The notes: generated by a model not told the origin, from the letters alone. 50,247 bases of DNA from Candidatus Altimarinota bacterium (GCA_021735575.1 JAIPGU010000001.1:1-50247); one strand, 5' to 3'. Numbered from the stretch's first letter, positions 7,734 through 15,716 are shown. Numbers and translations are program-made.

Positions 7734-9275
7734 ATGAAAAAGGAATTTCCGACTATTTTTTTGTACAATACTCTGACGGGAGAAAAAAACCCTTTTAAAC
7801 CTTTGAAGGAAGGAGAGGTAAAAATGTATTCCTGTGGCCCGACGGTGTATGACTTCGCGCATATTGGGAATTTTCGGTCATTTTTGGTGTCGGACCTTTT
7901 GGTGCGTGTGCTGAAGTACGCAGGGTACAAAGTCACCAAAGCCCAAAATATCACTGATGTTGGACATCTTGTGGCGGATTCGGATGACGGAGAAGACAAA
8001 ATTTTAAAAAAAGCCCGTCTTGAAAAAAAAGATCCGTTTGCGATTGCGCGTGCCTTTGAAGACGCATTTGTCGCAGACGAAAAAGTTCTTCGTATTTTGC
8101 CACCAGAGTTTCGTCCCCGCGCAACTGACTTTATCCCAGAACAAATTGCGCTGGCAGAGAAATTAATTCAAGAAGGATATGCGTATGAGGCGAATGGATC
8201 GGTGTATTTTCGGACGAAGAAATTTAAAACCTATGGCACACTCTCCGGCAATAAATTAGAAGATGTGATGGCTGGTGCGCGAGTGGAGGTAAACTCAGAA
8301 AAAGAGGATCCGCTCGATTTTGCCCTTTGGAAACGAGCCGAAGAAAATCACCTCATGCAATGGAATTCCCCTTGGGGGCGTGGATTTCCAGGATGGCATG
8401 CAGAATGTTCGGCGATGAGTGCGAAACTCTTGGGATTGCCGTTTGATATTCACACGGGCGGGGAAGATAACATTTTTCCGCACCATGAATGCGAAATTGC
8501 GCAGAACGAATGTTCATCTGGCGTATCGCCATCGGTTCGGTATTGGCTCCACGTAAAGCATTTACTTGTAGACGGAAAGAAAATGTCGAAATCGCAAGGC
8601 AATTTTTTTACGATTCGGGATTTAATTGAGAAAGGATGGAAAGGGGAGGAGATACGGTTTGCATTGCTGAAATCTCACTACAAAACGGAATTTAATTTTT
8701 CGGAGCAACGTTTAGAAGAAGCGAGATCCAACATACGTAAAATTAGAGATGCTTATAAAATTTTTAAGAAAGTTAGCCAAGAAGAGAGAGAAACTCCTTT
8801 ATCTTTAGATCAAAAATTTGAAGATACATTTAAAAATCAGAAGAATCATTTCAAAAGAGCTCTTTTTGATGATTTAAATGTACCCCAAGCTCTTTCGGAT
8901 GTTTATGAAATGATTGATTTTACGATAAAGGGAGCAGAAGCAATGGGGTCAGATATTTTACCGGAAGAAGCAACAAGACTTGCTGATTTTTTAGAGAACG
9001 ATTTTGATTCTGTTTTTGATGTCCTCAAAGGCGAAGAAAACCCAGAGGAACAGGAATTATTCTCCAAAAAAGTTCAACCGTATATTCGGGAACGTCTTAA
9101 ATTTCGCGCGGAAAAAAATTGGGAAGAAGCAGATAGAATTCGTGATTTGTTGCTCAATAAATTCAATGTGGAATTAAAAGATGAGAAAGCACAAGGGGAT
9201 AAAGAAAAAACTGTTTGGCAGGAGAAGACTGGAAAAGCTGCCGGTACGGAATTTTATCCCTACTTAGATATTTAA
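7734..9275 (+). CDS. cysS: cysteinyl-tRNA synthetase
   Basis: This class I synthetase charges tRNA-Cys. With the chosen ATG the protein has 513 residues. The N-terminus LYNTLTGEKNPF leads to the zinc cysteine in MYSCGPTVYD and the HIGH-type signature HIGN (43-46). Later come GWHAECSAM, the zinc-binding GGEDNIFPHHECEIAQ, and the KMSKS loop in KKMSKSQGNF. The frame also opens at a TTG (7698) and an ATG (7722). The TTG forms part of a possible promoter (TTGATT, 17 nt, CATGTT) ending 7 nt before 7734, which favours the internal ATG and a leaderless transcript. The C-terminal extension after DLLLNKFNVELKDE is variable in this family. Confidence 0.97.
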   Translation: MKKEFPTIFLYNTLTGEKNPFKPLKEGEVKMYSCGPTVYDFAHIGNFRSFLVSDLLVRVLKYAGYKVTKAQNITDVGHLVADSDDGEDKILKKARLEKKDPFAIARAFEDAFVADEKVLRILPPEFRPRATDFIPEQIALAEKLIQEGYAYEANGSVYFRTKKFKTYGTLSGNKLEDVMAGARVEVNSEKEDPLDFALWKRAEENHLMQWNSPWGRGFPGWHAECSAMSAKLLGLPFDIHTGGEDNIFPHHECEIAQNECSSGVSPSVRYWLHVKHLLVDGKKMSKSQGNFFTIRDLIEKGWKGEEIRFALLKSHYKTEFNFSEQRLEEARSNIRKIRDAYKIFKKVSQEERETPLSLDQKFEDTFKNQKNHFKRALFDDLNVPQALSDVYEMIDFTIKGAEAMGSDILPEEATRLADFLENDFDSVFDVLKGEENPEEQELFSKKVQPYIRERLKFRAEKNWEEADRIRDLLLNKFNVELKDEKAQGDKEKTVWQEKTGKAAGTEFYPYLDI

Positions 9276-9287
9276 AGATGAATTTTA

Positions 9288-9318
9288 AAGATTGCTTCGC
9301 TTCGCTCGCAATGACAAG
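9288..9318. repeat. half copy of an intergenic palindromic repeat
   Basis: AGATTGCTTCGCTTCGCTCGCAATGACAA is one half of the GTCATTGCGAG…GAAGCAATCT repeat, whose fuller version is at 20071-20155. It lies just after cysS. Confidence 0.6.
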
Positions 9319-9371
9319 TGTAGTAGGATGGGAAAATTCTTTCTTCTTTCTTCTTTCTTCTTTTTCATAAG

Positions 9372-10349
9372 ATGCTTGAATTCCTTCTCCTCGCTCTCTT
9401 TTCCCAAAAAGATCAGAATTTTCTTTCCCACCAGACAGAGAGAATACTGCCAGAGATAGAAGCATTGGCGCCTGCGTCTCTTCCCCAAAAAAAACCGGAG
9501 CAAGTTGCTCCTCGGCTTTTAGAAAATCCAGCGACGGCGGTACTCGCATTTGATAGCGCTTCGGGGAAGACTTTACTCGAAAAACATGCGAATCGACCAC
9601 AGCCCATTGCTTCGCTTTCCAAGCTCATGACGGCGTTGATCATTTTGGAAAATCATGATTTGGATGAAATTGTGACTATTCCCTTAGAAGCCACGCAAAT
9701 AAATAGTTCAACCATTGATGTATATCAGTATGAGCAAATGACCGTGCAGACCCTTTTGGAAGCGTCTCTCATCGCTTCCGCCAACGATGCAGCACTCGCT
9801 TTGGCGATGTATCATTCGAGGAACGAGTCCGAATTTGCAAAAGCTATGAATGAAAGAGCTAAAGCATTGGGACTGAGTTCTGCAAAGTTTTTTAATGCGA
9901 CAGGACTCGATATTTTTCCGAATAGTGATGAAGAACAAAAAGCGGGAGAATCGATGGCAATGTCGGTGCAACGCCTCTACAAAAGTGAAGAATTAACGAA
10001 AGTTCAAGGGAATATGATGTCTACTTATGATGTATTGAAATTGATGCGCTTGCTTTTGAAATATGATTTTGTGCGGGAAACGATTGCGCAGGATCACTTT
10101 TATGGGACATCGGCAGATGAAAAATTCTTCCATGAAAAACCATCAACCAATCAATTGCTTAATACTGAATTTCTCAGTATCACGGGTGGAAAAACTGGAT
10201 TTACGTATTTAGCGGGAGAATGCTTTGTCGCGGTGGGGCACACGCCAGACGGACATGAGGTGATTACGGTACTTCTTGGATCGCTTGATCGATTCGGGGA
10301 GACAAAAGCACTGCTCTCCTGGATTTACGATAGTTTTGAGTGGAAGTGA
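9372..10349 (+). CDS. D-alanyl-D-alanine carboxypeptidase (S11 / PBP5-like)
   Basis: Exported serine peptidase that removes the terminal D-Ala of peptidoglycan side chains and so limits cross-linking. All three penicillin-binding motifs are present in the 325-residue protein: SLSK (Ser81 to Lys84), SAN (136-138) and KTG (274-276) in ITGGKTGFTYLAG. The short hydrophobic start (MLEFLLLALF) is a weak signal peptide or anchor, followed by an Ala/Pro-rich linker before the domain. No C-terminal amphipathic PBP5 anchor domain is present. It stands alone behind cysS with a gap of 96 nt containing a palindromic repeat and pyrimidine-rich triplets. Confidence 0.94.
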   Translation: MLEFLLLALFSQKDQNFLSHQTERILPEIEALAPASLPQKKPEQVAPRLLENPATAVLAFDSASGKTLLEKHANRPQPIASLSKLMTALIILENHDLDEIVTIPLEATQINSSTIDVYQYEQMTVQTLLEASLIASANDAALALAMYHSRNESEFAKAMNERAKALGLSSAKFFNATGLDIFPNSDEEQKAGESMAMSVQRLYKSEELTKVQGNMMSTYDVLKLMRLLLKYDFVRETIAQDHFYGTSADEKFFHEKPSTNQLLNTEFLSITGGKTGFTYLAGECFVAVGHTPDGHEVITVLLGSLDRFGETKALLSWIYDSFEWK

Positions 10350-10436
10350 GTTCAATGAGCAGTGAGCAATGAATAATGTCCAAAAAGATAAATTTTTTGC
10401 GAAGCATTAAAACGCATTTTTTGCTTTTTTGTAATG

Positions 10437-10620
10437 TAGAGCAGATTCAGAATAAAATGACATGATATATAAATGTCTTTCTGAGCGATCCCGCGTACGC
10501 GGGAGAGTCGAAGGAACTTCAAAATAAGCATTTTAAAGGATATAATGAAGATTCTTCTCCCCGCCTTGGCGGGGCTCAGAAAGACAAAATTAAATATCAT
10601 TTTATTCTGAATCTGCTCTA
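10437..10620. mobile_element. MITE-like element with perfect 24-bp terminal inverted repeats
   Basis: The left arm (10437-10460, TAGAGCAGATTCAG… ending AAAATGA) and the right arm (10597-10620) are exact reverse complements over 24 bp. The outermost bases are TA on both sides, which fits TA target duplication as made by IS630/Tc1-type transposases; an IS630-type transposase end lies at the start of the window. The inside is another composite repeat (10475-10585, GTCTTTCTGAG…CTCAGAAAGAC). No gene is present. The element could instead be a single long hairpin formed by nested repeats. Confidence 0.6.
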
Positions 10621-10775
10621 TCAGGGTTTCCTAAAGACATTCAATTATTTATACATTCTTAAATTCTCTATTGTTTCAAAATTCGAAATTAAAAATTCAA
10701 AATCACATTTCCCTTGTCTTATACTCTTTTTTGCTTCTTTCTTTTATTGAAAATTGACAATTGAAGATTGATATA

Positions 10776-10794
10776 TGTATACCCCCAGTATACA
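10776..10794 (-). repeat. 19-bp sense-oriented hairpin motif, copy 2
   Basis: On the minus strand it reads TGTATACTGGGGGTATACA. It lies 57 nt after the stop of the 54-codon gene and behind that gene's terminator-like hairpin. The arms are identical to copy 1. Confidence 0.85.
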
Positions 10795-10812
10795 AAATAA
10801 TACATAAAGAAT

Positions 10813-10836
10813 GCCCCCCGAGCGAACTCGGGGGGC
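10813..10836 (-). terminator. strong GC hairpin downstream of the 54-codon gene
   Basis: GCCCCCCGAG, a CGAA loop and CTCGGGGGGC form a perfect 10-bp stem. On the minus strand it is followed by ATTCTTTATG, a weak U-tract. It sits 15 nt after the stop of the small gene. Confidence 0.7.
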
Positions 10837-10851
10837 GAGGGCAGTGCTCTG

Positions 10852-11016
10852 TCAGGAGAATGTCCACGCGCGACTTCCGTCGGAACGGACTTCATCCGGT
10901 ATCGGGAGATGTTCATCACCACGGTTGTCGCTAGGGAGGTGCTCCAGCGCTTCCGTTACTTCTTCGTCCGCAGCGGCCTGTGCGGCTCTCTCGGACTCAG
11001 AGACTACTTGTGGCAT
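10852..11016 (-). CDS. 54-residue acidic protein of unknown function
   Basis: An ATG is preceded by one of the few clear Shine-Dalgarno sites in the window (AAAGGAG, 6 nt spacing). It opens a 54-codon frame ending in TGA. The product begins MPQVVSESERAAQAAADEEV and ends SDGSRAWTFS; it is hydrophilic, rich in Glu/Asp/Ala, and has no membrane segment. The frame is richer in G+C than its surroundings. It has a structured leader (11044-11094) and a strong terminator-like hairpin, so it looks like a complete one-gene transcription unit in an otherwise gene-free stretch. I do not recognise the family. A noncoding RNA with a chance frame is the alternative, but the ribosome site argues for translation. 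Confidence 0.65.
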   Translation of the reverse strand: MPQVVSESERAAQAAADEEVTEALEHLPSDNRGDEHLPIPDEVRSDGSRAWTFS

Positions 11017-11043
11017 ACAAAACTCCTTTTTTAATCCTGAATC

Positions 11044-11094
11044 CGTCAGGTTACGGCGAACAGACTTCTCTATCTGCTCGGGTATAACCTGACG
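11044..11094 (-). promoter_or_regulatory. structured 5' leader hairpin of the 54-codon gene
   Basis: The outer stem is perfect over 10 bp (CGTCAGGTTA with TAACCTGACG). An inner stem pairs CGAGCAGA with TCTGTTCG, with one G-U pair and an 8-nt loop. The structure ends 27 nt before the ATG, just upstream of the ribosome site, so it could act as a regulatory leader. No known riboswitch signature is apparent. Confidence 0.6.
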
Positions 11095-11153
11095 ATGTAG
11101 TTTTTTATCAGAGCCCTGTCTCTCTACTTCAAACTATCGCGAGATATTTTTTG

Positions 11154-11167
11154 TTCTTCTAGAAGAA
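11154..11167. promoter_or_regulatory. 14-bp perfect palindrome, possible operator
   Basis: TTCTTCTAGAAGAA is a perfect dyad located 138 bp upstream of the 54-codon gene and 60 bp above its structured leader, where an operator would be expected. It has no recognised regulator. Confidence 0.35.
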
Positions 11168-11280
11168 AAGAAAACATCATACACCATGAGAAATAAAGAG
11201 AATAAGACCCTTCTATATGAGATAAAAAAGAACAAAACATATCACGTGCGAGTGAAATATATATTTGTTTTTGAGAATGT

Positions 11281-11347
11281 GCAAAATCTCCCCGCCAACT
11301 GCTAATCCTGTTTTAAAATAAGGTGCAGGGCGGGGACAAAATTTTGC
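11281..11347. ncRNA. candidate structured RNA: long multi-stem hairpin
   Basis: GCAAAAT/ATTTTGC, CCCCGCC/GGCGGGG, CTGC/GCAG and CCT/AGG stack as successive stems around an A/T-rich loop, giving one elongated hairpin of about 67 nt with small internal loops. It lies in a gene-free stretch of more than 600 bp. The strand of transcription is unknown. It resembles no RNA family I can name. Confidence 0.45.
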
Positions 11348-11483
11348 ATCGAGATGGTTTGTACCAATTCCAAAATTTCTGTCAAACTTTTTTTCAAAAA
11401 GTGGAAAAAATCCATACCAAGTATTACGTATTTCGTATATGGTATAAAGGAAAGTGTATACTTCCGAGACGTAATAAAGTGTT

Positions 11484-11575
11484 GTCTTTCTGAGGAATTC
11501 CGCATGTGCGGAATGACGAAGAATCTTCTTTTTTTAAAAAAATGGAAGATCTTTCATTTCGACTCTGAGAAATTG
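11484..11575. repeat. composite palindromic element (GTCTTTCTGAG type), diverged
   Basis: GTCTTTCTGAG, a small palindrome (TTCCGCATGTGCGGAA), GAAGAATCTTC, an A/T-rich linker, GGAAGATCTTTC and a diverged CTCTGAGAAA follow each other. This is the same order as the elements at 10475, 18857, 26770 and 34073. Confidence 0.6.
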
Positions 11576-11633
11576 TGCTATTGAGCAGAATTGTTTTTCG
11601 TCTCCATTCAAGAAGACATTTTGAAATATTGCG

Positions 11634-11661
11634 GTGACAAAAGCAGAAAAAATATTACTAT
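11634..11661 (+). promoter_or_regulatory. possible promoter of tRNA(CAU)
   Basis: GTGACA, a 16-nt spacer and TACTAT end 19 nt before the tRNA 5' end. The spacing agrees with other promoters in the window. Confidence 0.5.
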
Positions 11662-11680
11662 ATGACACGTAAAAGATAAT

Positions 11681-11756
11681 GGGCGAGTAGCTCAGTGGTT
11701 AGAGCAGGGCGCTCATAACGCTTTGGTCGCAGGTTCAATTCCTGCCTCGCCCACCA
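11681..11756 (+). tRNA. tRNA with CAU anticodon, probably tRNA-Ile2
   Basis: The 76-nt cloverleaf is complete: acceptor GGGCGAG/CTCGCCC, D arm GCTC/GAGC, anticodon arm GGGCG-CTCATAA-CGCTT, T arm GCAGG-TTCAATT-CCTGC, discriminator A and encoded CCA. The anticodon CAU could be elongator Met or the lysidine-modified Ile (AUA) tRNA. The GGTCG-CAGG context after the anticodon arm resembles bacterial Ile2, and a second CAU tRNA at 38697 looks more like Met. A diverged copy of its 3' half follows at 11902. Confidence 0.93.
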
Positions 11757-11901
11757 CTCAAGATAACTGTGAAAAAATAGCAAAGCCCTGCTCTGGGGTC
11801 CCCGAAAAAGCGAAGCTTTTATGGGGAGAGGAGGAGATGATGTATTACTGAAAGTAAATCTTGTAAAGATTTGCTGTAAGTATGAAATCATCGACGACGA
11901 C
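11757..11901. other. hairpin-rich spacer between the tRNA and its 3'-half copy
   Basis: The 145-bp spacer contains a hairpin around GGTCCCCGAAAAAGCGAAGC with complementary GCTTTTATGGGGA, and a perfect AAATCTT/AAGATTT stem. It ends in the motif CGACGACGACGG directly before the tRNA fragment; a similar CGACGACGG precedes tRNA-Arg at 37933. It contains no gene. Confidence 0.4.
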
Positions 11902-11951
11902 GGCGCTCCATAACGCTTTGGTCGCAGGTTCAATTCCTGCCTCGCCCACCA
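11902..11951 (+). pseudogene. 3'-half copy of tRNA(CAU)
   Basis: The copy starts in the anticodon stem and runs through the T arm, acceptor strand and CCA, identical to the tRNA at 11681 apart from one inserted C in the anticodon loop (CTCCATAA). The 5' half is missing, so it is not a functional tRNA by itself. Confidence 0.85.
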
Positions 11952-11955
11952 CGCT

Positions 11956-12018
11956 AGATCACTTCGTTAAACTCGCTATCCCGCCAAGGCGGGATAGCTC
12001 GTCGTACTCCGTGATCGC
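11956..12018. repeat. palindromic hairpin element downstream of the tRNA fragment
   Basis: GCTATCCCGCC and GGCGGGATAGC form a perfect 11-bp stem with an AA loop, enclosed by GATCAC…GTGATC. It lies between the tRNA fragment and the end of topA. The sequence at 12040-12085 is a degenerate ATCTCG tandem. Confidence 0.6.
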
Positions 12019-12089
12019 TCCTCTTCCTCGCATGGAGGACTGAGGAGAAGGTGCTTACTTGTTATCTCGGAGTCTCGTGATCTCGTAAT

Positions 12090-14417
12090 CTATTTTTTAA
12101 ATCGTCTACGAGATCCTTTCGCTGGAGCATCTTTGAGGAGTTTTTCACACTCTGCGAGCGTCAATTTTTTTGGTTCTTTGTCTTTTGGAATCTTGGCATT
12201 TTTTTTACCATCCGTAATGTAGGGACCGTAACGACCATTCAGCACTTTGATACCATTGTCAAAAATCTGAATATTTTTTTCGGCTTCTTGCTTTTTCTTT
12301 TCGGCGATAAGTTCCAACGCTTTTTTGTGCGTAATAGTGAATGGATCTTCGGGTTTGATAGATACAAATGTCGAACCAAATTTTATATAGGGTCCAAATC
12401 GTCCAAAATTCGTTGTAATCTCCTCTCCTTCTTCCGTTTTCCCAACACTTCTCGGGAGCTTAAAAAGTTCCAAAGCTTCCTCAAGTGTGACTTCTTCCAT
12501 TTTTTGGTTCGGAAGAAGAGACGCAAAACGCGGTTTTTCTTCATCGTCTTTGGTTCCCATCTGGACCATCGGTCCAAATCGTCCGATGCGGACAAAAATC
12601 GGTTTTTTCGTTTCCGGGTCTTTCCCCAGTTCTCGCATTTGACTGGCTTCTTCACGTGATACGTCTTCTGATTTTTTCACCTCTTTGTGGAATGGTTCAT
12701 AGAAATCCGAAATCATACGGTTCCATTTCTCTTTCCCTTCCGCTACGCGGTCAAATTCTTCTTCAACGCGAGCAGTAAAATTATAATCGAGTACATTAGA
12801 AAAATTCTTTACCAAGAAATCATTAACCACTTCTCCCATTTCCGTAGGAAAAAGTTTGGCACGTTCGGCGCCCGTAATTTCTGATTGTTCATCACTTTCA
12901 ATTTTGTCTTTTTTGAGAACAAGGACGGTAAAAAATCTTTGGCGTCCTTCCCGATCCCCCTTCTCGATGTACCCACGATCCTGAATCGTGGAAATCGTTG
13001 GTGCGTAGGTGGACGGACGTCCGATGCCCATCTCTTCCATTTTTTTAACTAAACTCGCTTCTGTGTACCGAGCTGGCGGACGAGCGTATGTCTGCCGTGC
13101 CTGCATGTGATCGAGTTTGAGTTCCTGTCCGACTTTGATTGGCGGAAGCATCTTATCCTCGAGAGGATTGGTCCCACTGTCATCATCAGTACTTTCGAAA
13201 TACACTTTCAAAAATCCATCAAACTTTATCACTTCACCTTGCGCACTGAGTGTGCGATCAGTGGTGGAAATTTTAATAGTCGCTGTTGTACGTTCCAGCT
13301 CTGCTTCGGCCATTTGGCTTGCGATAGTGCGTTTCCAGATAAGGTTGTAAAGTCGTTCTTGTCCAGAATCGCCAGAAATTGTATCTTGGGAAAGGTTCGT
13401 TGGACGAATCGCTTCGTGCGCTTCCTGAGCGCCTGCCGATTTCGTTTTATATTTTCTGGTTTGGACGTATTTTTTACCAAACTTTTTTTCTATCTCTTTC
13501 GCAGCCTGTGATAACGCTTGATTTGAAAGATTAACAGAATCAGTACGCATATAAGTAATTTTTCCTGCTTCATATAACCTTTGCGCAGTCATCATGGTTT
13601 GTTTCACGGAAAATCCCAATTTGCGACTGGCTTCCTGTTGAAGCGTGGAAGTGGTAAAAGGGGCTGCAGGAGATCGTTTCGCGGGTTTTGTTTCCAGATC
13701 CGAAACCTCGAATTCCGCCCCAACACATTTTTTCAAAAACTCGTGTGCCTCTTTTTCTGTTTTGAATTTTTCAGGAAGTTCGGCTCGTAACAGCGACGGC
13801 GCCGTCGCTGTTCCAGAGGAAAGATCAAATTCTGCCGTCACTTTGAATGAAGACGTGCTTTCGAACCCCTCGATTTCCTGTTCGCGTTCAACAATGATTC
13901 GCACAGCAACGGATTGAACGCGTCCAGCAGAAAGTCCGGTACGAATTTTTTTCCAAAGTACCGGCGACACCTCGTATCCCACGAGTCGGTCGAGTACTCG
14001 TCGTGCTTGCTGTGCGTCGACAAGATTCTTATCAATATGACGCGGATGCGCAACCGCTTCTTCCAATGCGGATTTTGTTATCTCATGAAAAACAATACGT
14101 TTTGTTTTTTTTTCATCAAGCTTGAGAGCAATGCTCAAGTGCCACGCAATAGCCTCTCCTTCGCGGTCTTCATCCGATGCCAGCCAGACCGTTTTGTCTT
14201 TGGCGGCTTTTCTCAATTCCGAAACGACTTTTGTTTTATCTTCCGAAATTTCGTAGGTTGGTTCAAATGTTCCATTTTTGATATCAATGGACATTCCTTT
14301 TGAGGGTAAATCCCGAATGTGTCCTAAACTGGATTTTACTTCAAAGTCCTTCCCCAAGTACTTTTCAATGGTTTTTGCTTTTGCGGGGGATTCTACAATT
14401 ACTAAGTTTTTTGCCAT
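12090..14417 (-). CDS. topA: DNA topoisomerase I (type IA)
   Basis: TopA relaxes negative supercoils by single-strand passage. The 775-residue protein begins with the TOPRIM domain (KNLVIVESPAKAKTIEKYLG, then DEDREGEAIAWH) and carries the active-site Tyr289 in ITYMRTDS. Instead of zinc fingers the C-terminus has three glycine-rich repeats (GRFGPMVQMG, GRFGPYIKFG, GRYGPYITDG), followed by a basic tail (GSRRRFKK). An in-frame palindrome lies at residues 203-210 (TATAPSLL) in a surface linker of domain II. A TATACT hexamer lies 12 nt upstream of the ATG, implying a very short leader. A 24-bp palindrome and tsaD lie upstream, divergent. Confidence 0.97.
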   Translation of the reverse strand: MAKNLVIVESPAKAKTIEKYLGKDFEVKSSLGHIRDLPSKGMSIDIKNGTFEPTYEISEDKTKVVSELRKAAKDKTVWLASDEDREGEAIAWHLSIALKLDEKKTKRIVFHEITKSALEEAVAHPRHIDKNLVDAQQARRVLDRLVGYEVSPVLWKKIRTGLSAGRVQSVAVRIIVEREQEIEGFESTSSFKVTAEFDLSSGTATAPSLLRAELPEKFKTEKEAHEFLKKCVGAEFEVSDLETKPAKRSPAAPFTTSTLQQEASRKLGFSVKQTMMTAQRLYEAGKITYMRTDSVNLSNQALSQAAKEIEKKFGKKYVQTRKYKTKSAGAQEAHEAIRPTNLSQDTISGDSGQERLYNLIWKRTIASQMAEAELERTTATIKISTTDRTLSAQGEVIKFDGFLKVYFESTDDDSGTNPLEDKMLPPIKVGQELKLDHMQARQTYARPPARYTEASLVKKMEEMGIGRPSTYAPTISTIQDRGYIEKGDREGRQRFFTVLVLKKDKIESDEQSEITGAERAKLFPTEMGEVVNDFLVKNFSNVLDYNFTARVEEEFDRVAEGKEKWNRMISDFYEPFHKEVKKSEDVSREEASQMRELGKDPETKKPIFVRIGRFGPMVQMGTKDDEEKPRFASLLPNQKMEEVTLEEALELFKLPRSVGKTEEGEEITTNFGRFGPYIKFGSTFVSIKPEDPFTITHKKALELIAEKKKQEAEKNIQIFDNGIKVLNGRYGPYITDGKKNAKIPKDKEPKKLTLAECEKLLKDAPAKGSRRRFKK
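13789..13812. repeat. 24-bp palindrome inside topA
   Basis: A perfect palindrome with arms AACAGCGACGGC and its complement, centre GGCGCC. topA reads it as TATAPSLL; the ACG GCG CCG frame is the same as used in korA, tsaD and the RAYT gene. Confidence 0.9.
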
Positions 14418-14559
14418 GCTGTTATAAATAGTATAGAAGCTTAAAAGCTTAAAAGTTGAAAAGTAAATTTTTATTTAAAATTTATTCGCAAGAACGGTAA
14501 AGGAAAAAAATTTTTTTGGCAAAAAATTGATAGAATTATCATATCTCATATTCAATTTT

Positions 14560-14583
14560 AACAAGGGGTTTAAACCCCTTGTT
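14560..14583. repeat. 24-bp palindrome (AACAAGGGG type)
   Basis: A perfect palindrome with arms AACAAGGGGTTT lies in the topA-tsaD divergent spacer. Its sister copy at 6962 also sits in a divergent spacer. Confidence 0.85.
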
Positions 14584-14642
14584 GGTGGAAGAAAGAATTA
14601 TTTGTATTATCTTGTTATCTCGTTATCTTGTCATCTATTTCT

Positions 14643-15716
14643 ATGAAAATTCTTGCTTTTGAAACCTCTTGCGACGATACAGGAGTAGCAATAGTCGAAA
14701 ACGGAACACGTGTGCTGGCAAATGTGAAACACTCACAAGTGGAACACAGTGTGTGGGGAGGCGTGGTACCGGAAATTGCCGCTCGACTTCATGCGGAACG
14801 GTGGCGGACAGTATTAAAAGAATGCTTAGCGCAACTTAGTTGCACTATTGATGATGTTGACGCGCTAGCCGTGACTGCGGGACCGGGACTACAGACGTCT
14901 TTGCTGGTGGGCACAACAGCGGCGAGTTTCCTATCTCTCCTAACCCCGAAAAAACTTATTCCTGTCCAGCATATTGCCGGACATATTGCGTCGGTGGCGT
15001 TAGAGCGTCCTGAATTCCAGAACCCCTCTGTCCGCCATGGCGGACATCTCCCCTTGCAAAGGGGAGCATTTCCAGCCCTAACGCTTGTAGCATCAGGCGG
15101 ACACACAGAATTCTACCGAATAGAAGATTTTGCACATGTCCAGAAAGTCGGACAGACGATCGATGATGCGTCAGGGGAGGCGTTTGATAAAGTGGCAAAA
15201 ATGCTGAAACTTGGGTATCCCGGGGGACCTTTGGTTTCCGCACAAGCCGAGAAAGGAGATGGCACAGCATTCGATCTTCCGCGACCATTACTTGCAAAAG
15301 ACTCTTTGGATTTTTCGTTTTCCGGGGTGAAAGCCGCGATTTATAGAATCGTCGCTGAGACGGCGCCGTCTCAGCGACAGAGTGAAAAATTTATTGCTGA
15401 CGTATGCGCAAGTTTTGAACAATGTGTCGTCGACATTTTCTTAAAAAAACTCGACCGAGCGCTCGACCGGTTTCCAGAATGCAGAGCCGTTCACTTTGTC
15501 GGAGGCGTATCTGCCAATAAGAGGCTTCGGGCAGAAATAGAAAAATTTTGCGAGAAAAACAATGTACAGTTTTATACAACCAAAAAGTTTGAATATTCTA
15601 CGGATAATGCCGCAATGATTGGTGCAGCGGCGTATTTTGCATACCAAAAGCATCCTGATATTGCGCAAGTGCAGTTCGTGGATGCGAATCCAGGGTTAGG
15701 GATAGTTAGAGAGTGA
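14643..15716 (+). CDS. tsaD: tRNA N6-adenosine threonylcarbamoyltransferase TsaD
   Basis: TsaD transfers the threonylcarbamoyl group to A37 of ANN-decoding tRNAs together with TsaB and TsaE. The ATG chosen gives 357 residues beginning MKILAFETSCDDTG. The metal-binding histidines are H110 and H114 in HIAGHIAS; ASGGHTEFYRI and FSFSGVKAAI follow, and the second half has GGVSANKRLR and TDNAAMIGAAAY. Two foreign-looking palindromic insertions are in frame: residues 130-142 (VRHGGHLPLQRGA, between two conserved blocks) and 237-246 (AETAPSQRQ). The upstream spacer is a degenerate TTATCTCG tandem that may mask the promoter. Confidence 0.96.
   Translation: MKILAFETSCDDTGVAIVENGTRVLANVKHSQVEHSVWGGVVPEIAARLHAERWRTVLKECLAQLSCTIDDVDALAVTAGPGLQTSLLVGTTAASFLSLLTPKKLIPVQHIAGHIASVALERPEFQNPSVRHGGHLPLQRGAFPALTLVASGGHTEFYRIEDFAHVQKVGQTIDDASGEAFDKVAKMLKLGYPGGPLVSAQAEKGDGTAFDLPRPLLAKDSLDFSFSGVKAAIYRIVAETAPSQRQSEKFIADVCASFEQCVVDIFLKKLDRALDRFPECRAVHFVGGVSANKRLRAEIEKFCEKNNVQFYTTKKFEYSTDNAAMIGAAAYFAYQKHPDIAQVQFVDANPGLGIVRE
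15030..15066. repeat. double palindrome inserted in tsaD
   Basis: Two adjacent hairpins, GTCCGCCATGGCGGAC (15030-15045) and CTCCCCTTGCAAAGGGGAG (15048-15066), are translated in frame. The first core recurs with one change at 20083 and 38669. Confidence 0.85.
15351..15378. repeat. 28-bp palindrome inside tsaD
   Basis: A perfect palindrome with arms GTCGCTGAGACGGC and its complement, centre GGCGCC, is translated as VAETAPSQR. Confidence 0.9.

Noticed and set aside
11658-11933. 91-codon minus-strand frame across the tRNA(CAU) locus
   Set aside because: Consists of antisense tRNA (the NLRPKRY-type peptide arises twice from the tRNA and its copy).
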